64,000 bases of DNA from Saprospiraceae bacterium (GTDB taxonomy: Bacteria > Bacteroidota > Bacteroidia > Chitinophagales > Saprospiraceae): assembly GCA_013214355.1 (NCBI GenBank), contig JABSSL010000083.1, positions 1-64,000 of the forward strand, written 5' to 3'. Positions 44,285-53,234 of the stretch are shown here, in pieces (positions within the stretch are counted from its first letter, which is position 1; each line of letters begins with the position of its first letter). Below the pieces are notes generated by a model, which was given only the letters and a program-made list of their open reading frames with translations, was not told the origin of the DNA and searched no databases. Both the position numbers and the translations under genes were made by a program.

Positions 44285-44731
44285 ATGGATAACCCACAAA
44301 TTATCGATGACAACTTCGGGGGCTCTACGCTCAATTCCGAAATCAAATCCTATCTAGCTGAAACGGCGAAATGGGCTTATTTTCTTTCTATTGTCGGTTT
44401 CATTGGCATTGGCTTTATGGTGCTAGCAGGCTTGTTCATTGGCACATTTATGAGCTCATTGGGCATGGCTGAATTGGCCCTTTTTAACCCTGCTATTCTA
44501 ACCGTAATGTATTTGATTATAGCCGCCCTTTACTTCTTTCCCGTGCTATATCTATTTAGGTTTTCAAACAAAATGAAAGTTGCGCTGCGCTCTGACAACG
44601 AAGCAGAATTGACCTCCTCTTTCCAAAACCTCAAATCCTTGTACAAATTCATGGGCATATTGACCGCTATTTTCCTAGGTTTTTATGCCTTGATGTTTGT
44701 ATTTGGAATGATCTCAGGAGCTATGCTGTAA
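44285..44731 (+). CDS. Small membrane protein, DUF5362-like
   Basis: 148 residues. A soluble N-terminus with several Asn/Asp residues (MDNPQIIDDNFGGSTL) precedes hydrophobic helices at about 30-55, 75-95 and 125-147, so it is an inner-membrane protein with about three or four spans. The sequence SEIKSYLAETAKWAYFLSIV resembles DUF5362, a Bacteroidota family of unknown function. It is a single gene with about 130 bp to the OmpA-family gene upstream and no partner reading in the same direction downstream. Confidence 0.75.
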   Translation: MDNPQIIDDNFGGSTLNSEIKSYLAETAKWAYFLSIVGFIGIGFMVLAGLFIGTFMSSLGMAELALFNPAILTVMYLIIAALYFFPVLYLFRFSNKMKVALRSDNEAELTSSFQNLKSLYKFMGILTAIFLGFYALMFVFGMISGAML

Positions 44732-44901
44732 GCAGCTATAGTCGATGTTTGGTCAATGAGGTCACTACTATTCTATTAGATATGATTGGAGGTAAGATAT
44801 AAGAGGTAAGGTCGCTTCACTGCGAGATGCCATAGGTATTGGACGAACTTAGTCGCCAATCTTCTTATCTCTGACTTCTAAATGTCTAGGAGAATGGTCA
44901 A

Positions 44902-45756
44902 TTAAGTCAAGAGAAAGACGAGACCCGCTTGCAAGATCATTGTTCCATCCATTAGCCCAGTATAGAAGTAATCGTGTTGGCTCGTTGAGCTTTTGAGGAT
45001 CAGCACAGCAGTTGCGAGACCACTCAAACCATAAGCCAGCCATTGCATCAAGCTAATGCCCATGGTATAATAATTCAACCAAGCAAAAAATAAAGCCATT
45101 GTCAGGGAAACCAGGGCAATGGCTTTACTTCTTTTGATACCTAATCGGAAGGGAATGGTCTTGACTTTATTGAACCGATCTATTTCCAAATCCCTAATGT
45201 CAAAAGGCAGCGTAATAGCGAACACAAAGCACACCCGTTCCAAGAACATGAGGATGGTGCAAAGCTGTAGCTCCAGTCGGTAATACAAGGCCGGCATTAC
45301 TACCGTCAGCCAGGACCAAACCAAGGCAATGAGAAAGATCTTTATGAAGTGAAAATCGCGCAAGCGCTTCTTACCTCTAAAAAGTGGAATAACGTAGGCC
45401 AGGGACAATAGCGCTGGTGCGAAAAGACTTAATTGGAAATAGAATTCAAGTTGGAAAAAGAAATAAGCACCTACCAAGGCGGAAACACCGGCATAGAATT
45501 GAATATGGCTCTTGAAGGTGGCGATAACCTTGTAGCGGCCCTTGCCCTGAAAGGGCTTGGCTTTTTGCAAACCAACAATCCGATGGATAGCATAGAGAAA
45601 CAAGGTTCCACAAAAGAGGAACGGTAGGTAAGGCGTATACTGGACTCGTCCAAATAGGAAGAGCTGCGTCTGCAGGGCCATGGCTAAAGCCGCCAATGCA
45701 ATCCAAAGATTACTGTAGAAGATAAGATCAATAAACTTGATCAGCCATTTCCGCAT
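44902..45756 (-). CDS. UbiA-superfamily-like membrane protein with degenerate first motif
   Basis: 284 residues, about eight or nine transmembrane helices. The second Asp-rich motif of the UbiA superfamily is recognisable in LPFDIRDLEIDRFNKVKTIP. The first motif, normally NDxxDxxxD, reads HRIVGLQKAKPF and has no Asp, so prenyl diphosphate binding as in typical family members is doubtful. Proteins of this kind are annotated in Bacteroidota as UbiA-like or hypothetical. It is the last gene of a minus-strand set with the M42 peptidase (16 bp gap) and pyrE. No functional link is evident. Confidence 0.75.
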   Translation of the reverse strand: MRKWLIKFIDLIFYSNLWIALAALAMALQTQLFLFGRVQYTPYLPFLFCGTLFLYAIHRIVGLQKAKPFQGKGRYKVIATFKSHIQFYAGVSALVGAYFFFQLEFYFQLSLFAPALLSLAYVIPLFRGKKRLRDFHFIKIFLIALVWSWLTVVMPALYYRLELQLCTILMFLERVCFVFAITLPFDIRDLEIDRFNKVKTIPFRLGIKRSKAIALVSLTMALFFAWLNYYTMGISLMQWLAYGLSGLATAVLILKSSTSQHDYFYTGLMDGTMILQAGLVFLLT

Positions 45757-45772
45757 AGGTAATTCGTCGGGA

Positions 45773-46852
45773 CTAGAAATACTTAAAGTTATGTCCGTTT
45801 TCTATGCGAAGCAAGGTTTGATAGATGAGCTGAATGACATTTTCTACATCCTCTTTGTGAGCCATTTCTACCGTAGTATGCATGTAACGCAAGGGCAAAG
45901 AAATCAAAGCCGAAGGTACACCACCATTACTGTAAGCAAAAGCGTCCGTATCGGTACCGGTTCGTCTAGATGAAGCTTCCCGTTGGAAGGGGATGTCATT
46001 ATCTGTGGCTGTATCTATAATGAGGTCCAATAGCTTATTATGGACAGCAGGAGCATAGGTTACAGAAGGACCTTTCCCGGATTGTACATCACCGATCTTC
46101 TTCGGTTTCACCAAAGGCGTATGGGTGTCATGGGTTACATCTGTAACAATGGCTACATCGGGTTTGATGGTGTGTGCTACCATCTCTGCCCCTCTGAGCC
46201 CCACCTCTTCTTGTACGGCATTGACGATATACAAACTATAGGGAAGATCTACTTTGTTTTCCTTGATCATGCGTGCCACCTCCGCTATGCAAAAGCCTCC
46301 GAGGCGGTTATCGAGCGCTCGACCAACGTAGTAGCGGTTATTCAATACACTGAATTCATCCTCAAAAGTTATGACACAACCTACGTGAATCCCCATCTCT
46401 AAAACCTCATCTTTATCTTTGGCTCCGACATCAACGAAAATATTGTCTAGCTTAGGCGTCAAGTTCGCGTCACTTCCTCGGCGAGTATGAATAGCAGGCC
46501 AACCAAAGACCCCTTTGACAATACCTTTCTTAGTATGGATATTGACCTTCTTAGAAGGAGCGATCAGATGATCAGATCCTCCATTGCGGATCACATTGAT
46601 GAAGCCGTTGTCATTGATGTAATGAACGTACCAGGAAATCTCATCGGCGTGCCCCTCGATTACCACCTTGTAGTCCTTCCCAGGGTTGATGATCCCATAA
46701 GCCGATCCATAATTATCTGAATGCCATTCATCAATAAAAGGAGAAAGGTATTCCAGCCAAAGTTTTTGCCCACTGGTCTCGAAGCCGGTGGGAGATGCGT
46801 TGTTGATGTATTTCTTGAGGAAAGCCTCCGCGCTTGTAGTAATTATTGACAT
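45773..46852 (-). CDS. M42-family metallo-aminopeptidase
   Basis: 359 residues. Zinc ligands and catalytic residues of the M42 family are visible: EGHADEISWYV (first His-Asp), VGRALDNRLGGF (bridging Asp), VNAVQEEVGLRGAEMVA (catalytic Glu pair), VTDVTHDTHTP and a final YMHTTVEMAHKEDV (His). These enzymes are large dodecameric (TET-like) cytosolic aminopeptidases that trim peptides or act on glycosylated substrates. No signal peptide is present. It lies 51 bp downstream of pyrE and 16 bp upstream of the UbiA-like gene. Confidence 0.93.
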   Translation of the reverse strand: MSIITTSAEAFLKKYINNASPTGFETSGQKLWLEYLSPFIDEWHSDNYGSAYGIINPGKDYKVVIEGHADEISWYVHYINDNGFINVIRNGGSDHLIAPSKKVNIHTKKGIVKGVFGWPAIHTRRGSDANLTPKLDNIFVDVGAKDKDEVLEMGIHVGCVITFEDEFSVLNNRYYVGRALDNRLGGFCIAEVARMIKENKVDLPYSLYIVNAVQEEVGLRGAEMVAHTIKPDVAIVTDVTHDTHTPLVKPKKIGDVQSGKGPSVTYAPAVHNKLLDLIIDTATDNDIPFQREASSRRTGTDTDAFAYSNGGVPSALISLPLRYMHTTVEMAHKEDVENVIQLIYQTLLRIENGHNFKYF

Positions 46853-46903
46853 GTTAGTAGTAAATTCAGTTTAACCTAAAAAACGCTTAATGAAAGGCGA
46901 ATT

Positions 46904-47536
46904 TTAATGTTGCTCACTCCAGGCCTTGGGATCCATCCGCCATGCTTCCAGGGTAGCCTGTTGATCAGGCGAGATATAGGATCGAGCCGTTGCTTGCTGA
47001 ATTAGCGCCTCATAGTTGCTCAATGTTGCCATTCGACAATTGGCTGAATCGAAAGCCTCTTTTGCTTTATCAAAGCTGTAGGTAAATATAGCCAAAACTC
47101 CCACTACCTCAGCTTCTGCCTCCCGCAAACATTCTACTGCCTGTAGACAACTTCCGCCAGTACTGATCAGATCCTCGATTACCAATACCTTCTGTCCTTT
47201 TTCTAGTCTCCCCTCAATCTGGTTTTGCCGACCGTGAGCCTTCGCCTTGGATCGAACGTAGACGAAAGGCAGATTCAGTCTATCCGCCAGTAATGCCCCG
47301 TGTGGGATGCCGGCTGTGGCTACCCCCGCCACCGCGTCGTAGGAAGGCATAGTTTTGGCTAATTCGACAAATTGATCGATTACAAATGATCTAATTTCGG
47401 GATGGGAAAGGACAATTCGATTATCACAATAGATGGGCGACTTAAGTCCAGATGCCCAAGTAAAGGGTTTTTGTGGACTCAGTTTAATTGCATTAATTTG
47501 CAGGAGCTTTTCAGACACAGCTTCGGCAATACTCAT
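46904..47536 (-). CDS. pyrE: Orotate phosphoribosyltransferase
   Basis: 210 residues from the ATG at 47536; an in-frame ATG at 47569 would add 11 residues. PyrE converts orotate and PRPP to OMP, the fifth step of pyrimidine synthesis. The substrate-binding segment PFTWASGLKSPIYCDNR, DAVAGVATAGIPHGALLADR, YVRSKAKAHGRQNQIEG and the PRPP motif VLVIEDLISTGGSCLQAV are complete. It heads a minus-strand set with the M42 peptidase and a UbiA-like gene and is divergent from the Nudix gene. Together with pyrR and pyrB the window holds three separate pyrimidine genes. Confidence 0.97.
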   Translation of the reverse strand: MSIAEAVSEKLLQINAIKLSPQKPFTWASGLKSPIYCDNRIVLSHPEIRSFVIDQFVELAKTMPSYDAVAGVATAGIPHGALLADRLNLPFVYVRSKAKAHGRQNQIEGRLEKGQKVLVIEDLISTGGSCLQAVECLREAEAEVVGVLAIFTYSFDKAKEAFDSANCRMATLSNYEALIQQATARSYISPDQQATLEAWRMDPKAWSEQH

Positions 47537-47681
47537 TGCTAGGCTAAATTTTTCGATTACGAATGCCATTTTCTCTGTGGTGCGTTGGACTCGGAAAAGG
47601 GCGTTTTTCCAATCATAACCGGGCCATTTGGAGCTTGGATATGCCGGATTCCTACGCCGTCAACACCTAAAATGCTTGCAA

Positions 47682-48302
47682 ATGTACAAAATCTATATCA
47701 ATGAAACCCCTTTGCTACTGTTTGATGCAGGAAAGGGCCAAAAACTACCGGAAGCAGGGCCTAATGAGCTCTTGATGAGGTATACGGGAAAGGCCAAATT
47801 CTTGCTGAATTACGCGGATATGCTAGAGAAGTCTCAGCGTTATGATCGGGTGATCATTCACAGTACTGATTACGAAAAATTAGTAGCTGATTTTCAGAGT
47901 AACTACAAGATTTTGGAGGCAGCTGGTGGCCTAGTGTACAATGAAGACCAAAAAGTCTTGATGATCTTCCGGAGAGATTTTTGGGATCTTCCCAAAGGTA
48001 AGATTGATCCGGGAGAATCTAAAGAAGAGGCTGCGGTGCGAGAAGTGGAAGAGGAAACCGGCTTGCAAGACATTACCCTCAGAGATTTGATTACCGAAAC
48101 CTATCATACCTACCGGACAAAAAAAGGCAATAGAATCCTGAAAAGAACCTATTGGTTTCGCATGGATGCCCCTAGTCAAGCACTAGTTCCACAGACAGAA
48201 GAAGACATTGAACAAGCAATTTGGCAAGACCTAGATACTTTTTTACAAACTTCTCCCGTTATATATAAAAGTATACTGGAAGTCCTTGAAAACAGGGACT
48301 AA
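47682..48302 (+). CDS. Nudix hydrolase
   Basis: 206 residues from the ATG at 47682; the upstream TTG start would add an unlikely basic peptide. The Nudix box is complete: GKIDPGESKEEAAVREVEEE, followed by TGL, at about residues 107-129, with a second part LPK in front. Nudix enzymes hydrolyse nucleoside diphosphates linked to other groups. The N-terminal 90 residues (YKIYINETPLLLFDAGKGQ) form an extra domain of unknown role, conserved in Bacteroidota Nudix proteins of this type as far as I know. The substrate is unknown; the terminal SPVIYKSILEVLENRD is helical. It is divergent from pyrE. Confidence 0.9.
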   Translation: MYKIYINETPLLLFDAGKGQKLPEAGPNELLMRYTGKAKFLLNYADMLEKSQRYDRVIIHSTDYEKLVADFQSNYKILEAAGGLVYNEDQKVLMIFRRDFWDLPKGKIDPGESKEEAAVREVEEETGLQDITLRDLITETYHTYRTKKGNRILKRTYWFRMDAPSQALVPQTEEDIEQAIWQDLDTFLQTSPVIYKSILEVLENRD

Positions 48303-48338
48303 TCCCAATCCGAAGTTTTCTCTCCATATTGCCTGATT

Positions 48339-48362
48339 TTCCAAGTAAAATTTTACTTGGAA
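48339..48362. promoter_or_regulatory. 24-bp perfect palindrome without spacer
   Basis: TTCCAAGTAAAA is followed directly by its exact reverse complement TTTTACTTGGAA. It lies between the Nudix stop and the promoter of the next gene. In RNA it could be a stem with a short loop; in DNA it suits a dimeric regulator. It shares AAGT/ACTT arms loosely with the repeat at 3338-3360. Confidence 0.45.
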
Positions 48363-48457
48363 GGTAACTGCCAAAGAAAAATTGTGGGCTTTGTCAAAGC
48401 TGAAATAGATTCGAAAAAATCTTCAGAATGGCCTGCGAATTATTGAAATTTTTACTA

Positions 48458-48465
48458 TATATTTG
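48458..48465 (+). promoter_or_regulatory. Promoter -7 element for the secreted small protein
   Basis: TATATTTG is an exact match to TAnnTTTG, 37 bp ahead of the ATG at 48502. This argues against the alternative in-frame start at 48463, which would lie in the promoter. Confidence 0.6.
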
Positions 48466-48501
48466 AGGATCAATCCTAAACGTATCCAAAATTTAATTAC
48501 T

Positions 48502-48897
48502 ATGCATCGCAAGATCGCTGTGGTGTGCCTCGTGCTGTTTTTCGGAATAACAGGTGGACTGTCCGCACAAAATGCAGCTAAGAGTACAGCAAAAACCGAT
48601 AAAAAAGTTTCCGCTCTTCTTTCCAAGACTTCAACTCCTACGCAAGAACAAGATTGGACGATTTTTCACGATGATGAAAATGATATTTACTACATTGACT
48701 TCGAAACGATTAAAGTCAACATTAGTGATGTTGTGATTCGAGATGAATCGAATAAGATCATTTACGAGGAGGATGTTTTTGACTTGCCCGTGAATACCAT
48801 TTACGAATTGGATATGAAAGCCTATAAGGCAGGCAAGTACCGGATTGAACTTCGAACCTTCACAGATATCATTGCTAAGAATATCGAATTGAAGTAG
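48502..48897 (+). CDS. Small secreted protein of unknown function
   Basis: 131 residues. A signal peptide (MHRKIAVVCLVLFFGITGGL, then SAQ) is followed by a Lys/Ser/Thr-rich linker and a beta-rich domain (DWTIFHDDENDIYYIDFETI, ending TDIIAKNIELK). The last part (EDVFDLPVNTIYELDMKAY, KAGKYRIELRTF) has the strand pattern of a Por-type or DUF3244-like beta-sandwich that resembles a shortened secretion domain, but I cannot assign it. A -7 element lies 37 bp upstream and a palindrome a further 95 bp upstream. The SSS symporter gene starts 60 bp downstream. Confidence 0.8.
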   Translation: MHRKIAVVCLVLFFGITGGLSAQNAAKSTAKTDKKVSALLSKTSTPTQEQDWTIFHDDENDIYYIDFETIKVNISDVVIRDESNKIIYEEDVFDLPVNTIYELDMKAYKAGKYRIELRTFTDIIAKNIELK

Positions 48898-48957
48898 TTC
48901 TGGGAATATTTTGCCTCGGACTTACTTTAGCCTATATTGGCTGGATATATATCGCTT

Positions 48958-50778
48958 ATGCATCTTCATCCAATCGATATAGGTATCATCCTATTGTATT
49001 TAGTACTGACCATTGCCCTTGGGTTTTGGGTTTCGAAAAGGGCTTCTTCTAGCCTTTCTTCCTACTTTTTAGGGGATAATAGTATCAAATGGTACTACCT
49101 GGGCCTCTCGAATGCCTCAGGTATGTTTGATATATCAGGTACGATGTGGACCGTCACCATCCTTTTTGTGTACGGGCTCAAAAGTGCTTGGATCCCCTGG
49201 TTGTGGCCCGTCTGGAACCAGGTTTTTGTGATGGTATTTCTAGCCATTTGGCTGCGTCGCTCCAATGTCATGACTGGAGCCGAGTGGATCACCACGCGCT
49301 TCGGAGATAAAGTTGGAGGTCGACTCTCCCACATTATCATTACCGTTTTTGCCATCATTAGCGTCTTTGGTTTCATTGCCTACTTTTTTGTGGGTATTGG
49401 AAAATTTGCCACCATCTTCTTTCCATGGGACCTCTCCACTTCTATCGCTGGATTTCAATTGAGCTCAGAACAGGGCTATGCGTTCTTAATCATCGCCATC
49501 ACTACACTTTATGTGATCAAGGGCGGAATGTACAGTGTGGTCATTACGGAGGTGATTCAATTTGTTATCATGACCATCTCCTGTTTTGTGATTGGTTATA
49601 TCGCCTTTACGCAGGTCAGTGGGGAGCAGATTGCTGAAGCGGTGCCCCCTGGTTGGAATCAGTTGTTTTTTGGCTGGGAGTTGAACCTGGATTGGTCCAA
49701 TCATTTAGCAAGTGTAAACACTAAGATCGAACAAGATGGATTTGAATTGATTGGCTATCTGGTCATGATGATGCTCTTTAAGGGCATTTTTGCCAGTTTA
49801 GCCGGACCTGTACCGAGCTATGATATGCAGCGGGTCTTATCTACTCGCACACCAGCAGAAGCGGCGAAAATGAGCGGCTTAACTATGCTAGTTCTTTATG
49901 CTCCCCGTTACTTGATGGTCGCTGGCTTCGCGGTCCTAGCGTTGGTGTATTTGACGCCAGAATTCCAGGCCATGGGTGCTGCCATTGACTTTGAGACCGT
50001 TTTGCCCCTAGCGATTGACCGTTTTGTCCCGGTCGGTTTCCAGGGCTTGCTTTTAGCTGGCCTCTTAGCTGCTTTTATGGGTACTTTTGCCGCCTTTATC
50101 AATGCAGCCCCGGCTTACATCGTAAACGATCTTTATAAGAAATATATACGTCCGGACGCCCCACAGAAGACCTACGTGCGATTCAGCTACGTATCCTCTT
50201 TGGTCCTAGTTATTATCGGAATCATCGCTGGATTTTTCGCCGATTCAATTAATGGACTTACCCTATGGATTACTTCGGCCCTGTACGGTGGCTATGCAGC
50301 GGCTAATGTGCTAAAGTGGATTTGGTGGAGATTTAACGGCTTTGGATATTTTTTCGGTATGCTTGGAGGGTTATTGGCTTCTACTTTTGTTCCGCAGATG
50401 ATGCCAGATGTGATAGATATCTATCTTTTTCCCATTATTCTCGGCATATCCTTTTTGGGTTGTATTCTAGGAACCCTACTCACTCCTCCGGGTGAGGACG
50501 AAGTTTTGAAGAATTTCTATCGCAATACTAAACCTTGGGGCTTTTGGAAGCCCGTTATTGCCAAGATACAAGCAGATGATCCATCTTTTGTCCCCAATCA
50601 AGACTTTGGAAGAGATTGCTTTAATGTAGTGGTCGGGATTGTTTGGCAAATGTGTCTGGTGATCATGCCCATCTATTTATTGATTAGGGAGACTGGTGCC
50701 TTGCTCTTGAGCTTTGGCCTCTTTGCGGTCACTACTTACTTGCTGAAAATTTATTGGTACGACAAATTAGAAGCCTAG
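48958..50778 (+). CDS. Sodium:solute symporter (SSS family)
   Basis: 606 residues from the ATG at 48958; a TTG start would add seven residues. About 13-14 transmembrane helices with the SSS signature: YFLGDNSIKWYYLGLSNASG near the N-terminus, AEWITTRFGDKVGG, and GLLLAGLLAAFMGTFAAFIN in the middle. Such carriers (SGLT/PutP/NanT type) take up sugars, sialic acid, amino acids or other solutes with sodium. It is the first gene of a tight operon: DUF4434 starts 3 bp downstream and the AGE epimerase overlaps it, so the cargo is probably a sugar or amino sugar. Specificity cannot be read from sequence. Confidence 0.93.
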   Translation: MHLHPIDIGIILLYLVLTIALGFWVSKRASSSLSSYFLGDNSIKWYYLGLSNASGMFDISGTMWTVTILFVYGLKSAWIPWLWPVWNQVFVMVFLAIWLRRSNVMTGAEWITTRFGDKVGGRLSHIIITVFAIISVFGFIAYFFVGIGKFATIFFPWDLSTSIAGFQLSSEQGYAFLIIAITTLYVIKGGMYSVVITEVIQFVIMTISCFVIGYIAFTQVSGEQIAEAVPPGWNQLFFGWELNLDWSNHLASVNTKIEQDGFELIGYLVMMMLFKGIFASLAGPVPSYDMQRVLSTRTPAEAAKMSGLTMLVLYAPRYLMVAGFAVLALVYLTPEFQAMGAAIDFETVLPLAIDRFVPVGFQGLLLAGLLAAFMGTFAAFINAAPAYIVNDLYKKYIRPDAPQKTYVRFSYVSSLVLVIIGIIAGFFADSINGLTLWITSALYGGYAAANVLKWIWWRFNGFGYFFGMLGGLLASTFVPQMMPDVIDIYLFPIILGISFLGCILGTLLTPPGEDEVLKNFYRNTKPWGFWKPVIAKIQADDPSFVPNQDFGRDCFNVVVGIVWQMCLVIMPIYLLIRETGALLLSFGLFAVTTYLLKIYWYDKLEA

Positions 50779-50781
50779 CCT

Positions 50782-51726
50782 ATGTTACCCATTACTGGGA
50801 CTTTTCTCGATGAAATTAGCCATGATATTCCACACCAAAACTGGGGGCGGAAAGAGTGGGATCAGGATTTTGCCTGGATGAAGAAGATGGGCATTGATAC
50901 CGTGATACTCATTCGCTCAGGTCACAAACGTTGGATCACTTATCCCTCTGAGGTATTGATGGACCGGGAAGGGGCTTATGCTCCACCGATCGATTTGGTA
51001 AAGCTTTTCTTGGAATTGGCAGAAAAGCATGAACTACAATTTTACTTTGGGCTATACGATTCAGGTAAATATTGGTGGGAACAAGGTGATTTTGAAAAAG
51101 AAGTAGATATTAACCTACGAGTTATTGATGAGGTCTGGGCCAAATATGGGCATTTCCCTGCTTTTAAGGGATGGTACTTGTGCCAGGAGGTCAGTCGGAA
51201 AACGGGTGCCATCATTGATCTGTACGCTAAACTCGGTACGCACTGCAAGCATATTTCAGGAAACTTACCCACCTTAATCTCTCCCTACATTGATGGGAGT
51301 AAGGCTCTACTGTCCAGTCAAGCTTCTTTGACCAAGGCCGAAGCCATTAGCATCCAGCAACATGAGGAGGATTGGCGGGAGATATTCTCGGGTATTCAGT
51401 CGGCGGTTGATATCGTAGCATTCCAGGATGGACATGTGGAATACCATGAGTTGGCGCAATATTTTAGTATCAATAAGCAGTTGGCAGATACTTTTGGCAT
51501 GCAGTGTTGGACCAATGCGGAGTCTTTTGATCGAGATATGCCCATTAAGTTTTTACCCATTAAATTCGAGAAGCTCCTACTAAAACTTAATGCGGCCCGA
51601 GAAGCTGGCCTGGACCGAGCTATCACTTTTGAGTTTTCACATTTTATGAGCCCCCAATCCGCCTACCCGCAGGCACATCATTTGTACAATCGGTACATGG
51701 AACAACTACAAGATATTCATGGATAA
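50782..51726 (+). CDS. DUF4434 TIM-barrel protein
   Basis: 314 residues, no signal peptide, so it should be cytosolic. The N-terminus ITGTFLDEISHDIPHQNWGR and the following WMKKMGIDTVILIRSGHK match DUF4434, a family with the TIM-barrel fold of glycoside hydrolases. GWYLCQEVSRKTG carries a Glu placed like an acid/base residue, and ITFEFSHFMSPQSA near the end has a second Glu. The barrel probably hydrolyses or isomerises a sugar. It sits 3 bp after the symporter and overlaps the epimerase by 8 bp. Function in this family is unproven to my knowledge. Confidence 0.8.
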   Translation: MLPITGTFLDEISHDIPHQNWGRKEWDQDFAWMKKMGIDTVILIRSGHKRWITYPSEVLMDREGAYAPPIDLVKLFLELAEKHELQFYFGLYDSGKYWWEQGDFEKEVDINLRVIDEVWAKYGHFPAFKGWYLCQEVSRKTGAIIDLYAKLGTHCKHISGNLPTLISPYIDGSKALLSSQASLTKAEAISIQQHEEDWREIFSGIQSAVDIVAFQDGHVEYHELAQYFSINKQLADTFGMQCWTNAESFDRDMPIKFLPIKFEKLLLKLNAAREAGLDRAITFEFSHFMSPQSAYPQAHHLYNRYMEQLQDIHG

Positions 51727-52891
51727 ACAACTTTACGCAAAGTACAGCCAAAGGTATCAAACGGCTTTATTAGACCGTGTCATTCCATTTTGGATGAAAC
51801 ATAGTCGGGCAGAAGGAGGAGGATACAACACCTGTTTATTGGCAGATGGACAAGTATTTGATCAAGATAAGTTCATTTGGTTGCAGGCGAGGCAGTGTTG
51901 GACCTTTTCGATGTTATACAACAAATTGGAGCCGAAAAGTGAATGGTTAGAGATGGCTTTGCATGGTGCGAAGTTTCTTATCCAGCATGGGCGAGACGAC
52001 AATGGGTCCTGGTATTTTTCTCTTGCTCCTGATGGCAAACCGCTGATTCAAGCCTACAATATATTTTCTGATTGCTTTGCCTGTATGGCCTTTGCACAGC
52101 TTTATTATGCTACTGGAGAAGGATCCTATCGCGAAATAGCTCTGCAAACCTTTCAACAAATCTTAGAACGACAGGACAACCCAAAAGGGAAATACAATAA
52201 GGCCGTAGAAGGTACTAGACCGCTCAAGAACTTTGCCTTGCCGATGATCCTGTGTAACCTGTCCTTAGAATTGGAGTCTCTACTCGAGCCCGCGCAGGTA
52301 GAAGCCACGATTGATAAGTGTATCGAGGAAGTGATGCAGAATTTCTACGATACGGAAAGCGGTTTGACGCTAGAAAACATAAGGCCTGATGGCCAGTTGT
52401 CCGATACATTTGATGGTAGGTTATTAAATCCTGGGCATGCCATAGAGGCGATGTGGTTCATTATGGATTTGGGGCAAAAGCGCAATGATCAGGCGCTCAT
52501 TGAAGCGGCAGCCAGCCGCGCATTGAAAATGTTAACCTATGGCTGGGATGAGCAATATGGTGGCATATTCTATTTCATGGATCGGAAAGGGTACCCAGTC
52601 CAGCAACTGGAGTGGGACCAAAAGCTATGGTGGGTACATCTGGAAACTTTAGTCGCCTTATTAAAGGCATTTGAACTCACCAAGCAAGAAATCTATTGGA
52701 CTTGGTTTGAGAAAGTGGATCAGTACAGCTGGAATCATTTCCCAGATGAAAAACACGGAGAATGGTTTGGGTACTTGAATCGAAAAGGGGAGATTTTGTT
52801 ATCTTTAAAAGGAGGCAAGTGGAAGGGATGCTTCCATGTACCTCGGGGCTTGTGGCAATGTTGGCAAGTGCTGGAGCGATTGCAAGCGTGA
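51719..52891 (+). CDS. AGE-family sugar 2-epimerase/isomerase
   Basis: 390 residues with the alpha6/alpha6 barrel of N-acylglucosamine 2-epimerases. Active-site segments: RQCWTFSMLYNKLEP, LLNPGHAIEAMWFIMDLG (the His-Glu motif) and KLWWVHLETLVALLKAF (the Trp-Trp...Glu motif), plus PRGLWQCWQVLERL at the end. Members interconvert N-acetylglucosamine and N-acetylmannosamine, glucose and mannose, or cellobiose and glucosylmannose. It is cytosolic. The 8-bp overlap with the DUF4434 gene implies translational coupling. With the symporter it indicates uptake and epimerisation of a sugar; the exact sugar is unknown. Confidence 0.92.
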   Translation: MDKQLYAKYSQRYQTALLDRVIPFWMKHSRAEGGGYNTCLLADGQVFDQDKFIWLQARQCWTFSMLYNKLEPKSEWLEMALHGAKFLIQHGRDDNGSWYFSLAPDGKPLIQAYNIFSDCFACMAFAQLYYATGEGSYREIALQTFQQILERQDNPKGKYNKAVEGTRPLKNFALPMILCNLSLELESLLEPAQVEATIDKCIEEVMQNFYDTESGLTLENIRPDGQLSDTFDGRLLNPGHAIEAMWFIMDLGQKRNDQALIEAAASRALKMLTYGWDEQYGGIFYFMDRKGYPVQQLEWDQKLWWVHLETLVALLKAFELTKQEIYWTWFEKVDQYSWNHFPDEKHGEWFGYLNRKGEILLSLKGGKWKGCFHVPRGLWQCWQVLERLQA

Positions 52892-52991
52892 CTTTTTATC
52901 AAAATCTCTTCTAAAGAAAGACCACTTTTATAAACCAGGTCAAATTGGGGACTGACCCCAGTAATCCAATTAGATCTAAAAACTAAAAACC

Positions 52992-53234
52992 ATGGAATTC
53001 TTGTATTTTATTATTGTCGGAGGTATTGCAGGCTGGCTAGCTGGTCAAATTATGAAGGGTGGCGGTTTTGGCTTGATTACAAATATCATCTTAGGTATCA
53101 TCGGTGGTGTAGTAGGTGGTTGGTTGCTGGGTGTGGCTGGTGTATCCGTAGGTGGTGGATTAGTGGGATCGATCATTACGTCAGCCATTGGAGCTATGGC
53201 CGTGATCTTTATAGCAGGCCTCTTTAAGAAGTAA
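52992..53234 (+). CDS. GlsB/YeaQ/YmgE-family stress-response membrane protein
   Basis: 80 residues, with three hydrophobic segments: FLYFIIVGGIAGWLAGQIMK at the start, a Gly-rich middle (IILGIIGGVVGGWLLGV) and SAIGAMAVIFIAGLFKK at the end. This Gly-rich three-helix pattern is the hallmark of the family, which is induced by stress in several bacteria and has no known biochemical role. A small gene of this length is full-size for the family. A terminator follows, so it is transcribed alone or at the end of the sugar operon (100 bp upstream). Confidence 0.92.
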   Translation: MEFLYFIIVGGIAGWLAGQIMKGGGFGLITNIILGIIGGVVGGWLLGVAGVSVGGGLVGSIITSAIGAMAVIFIAGLFKK

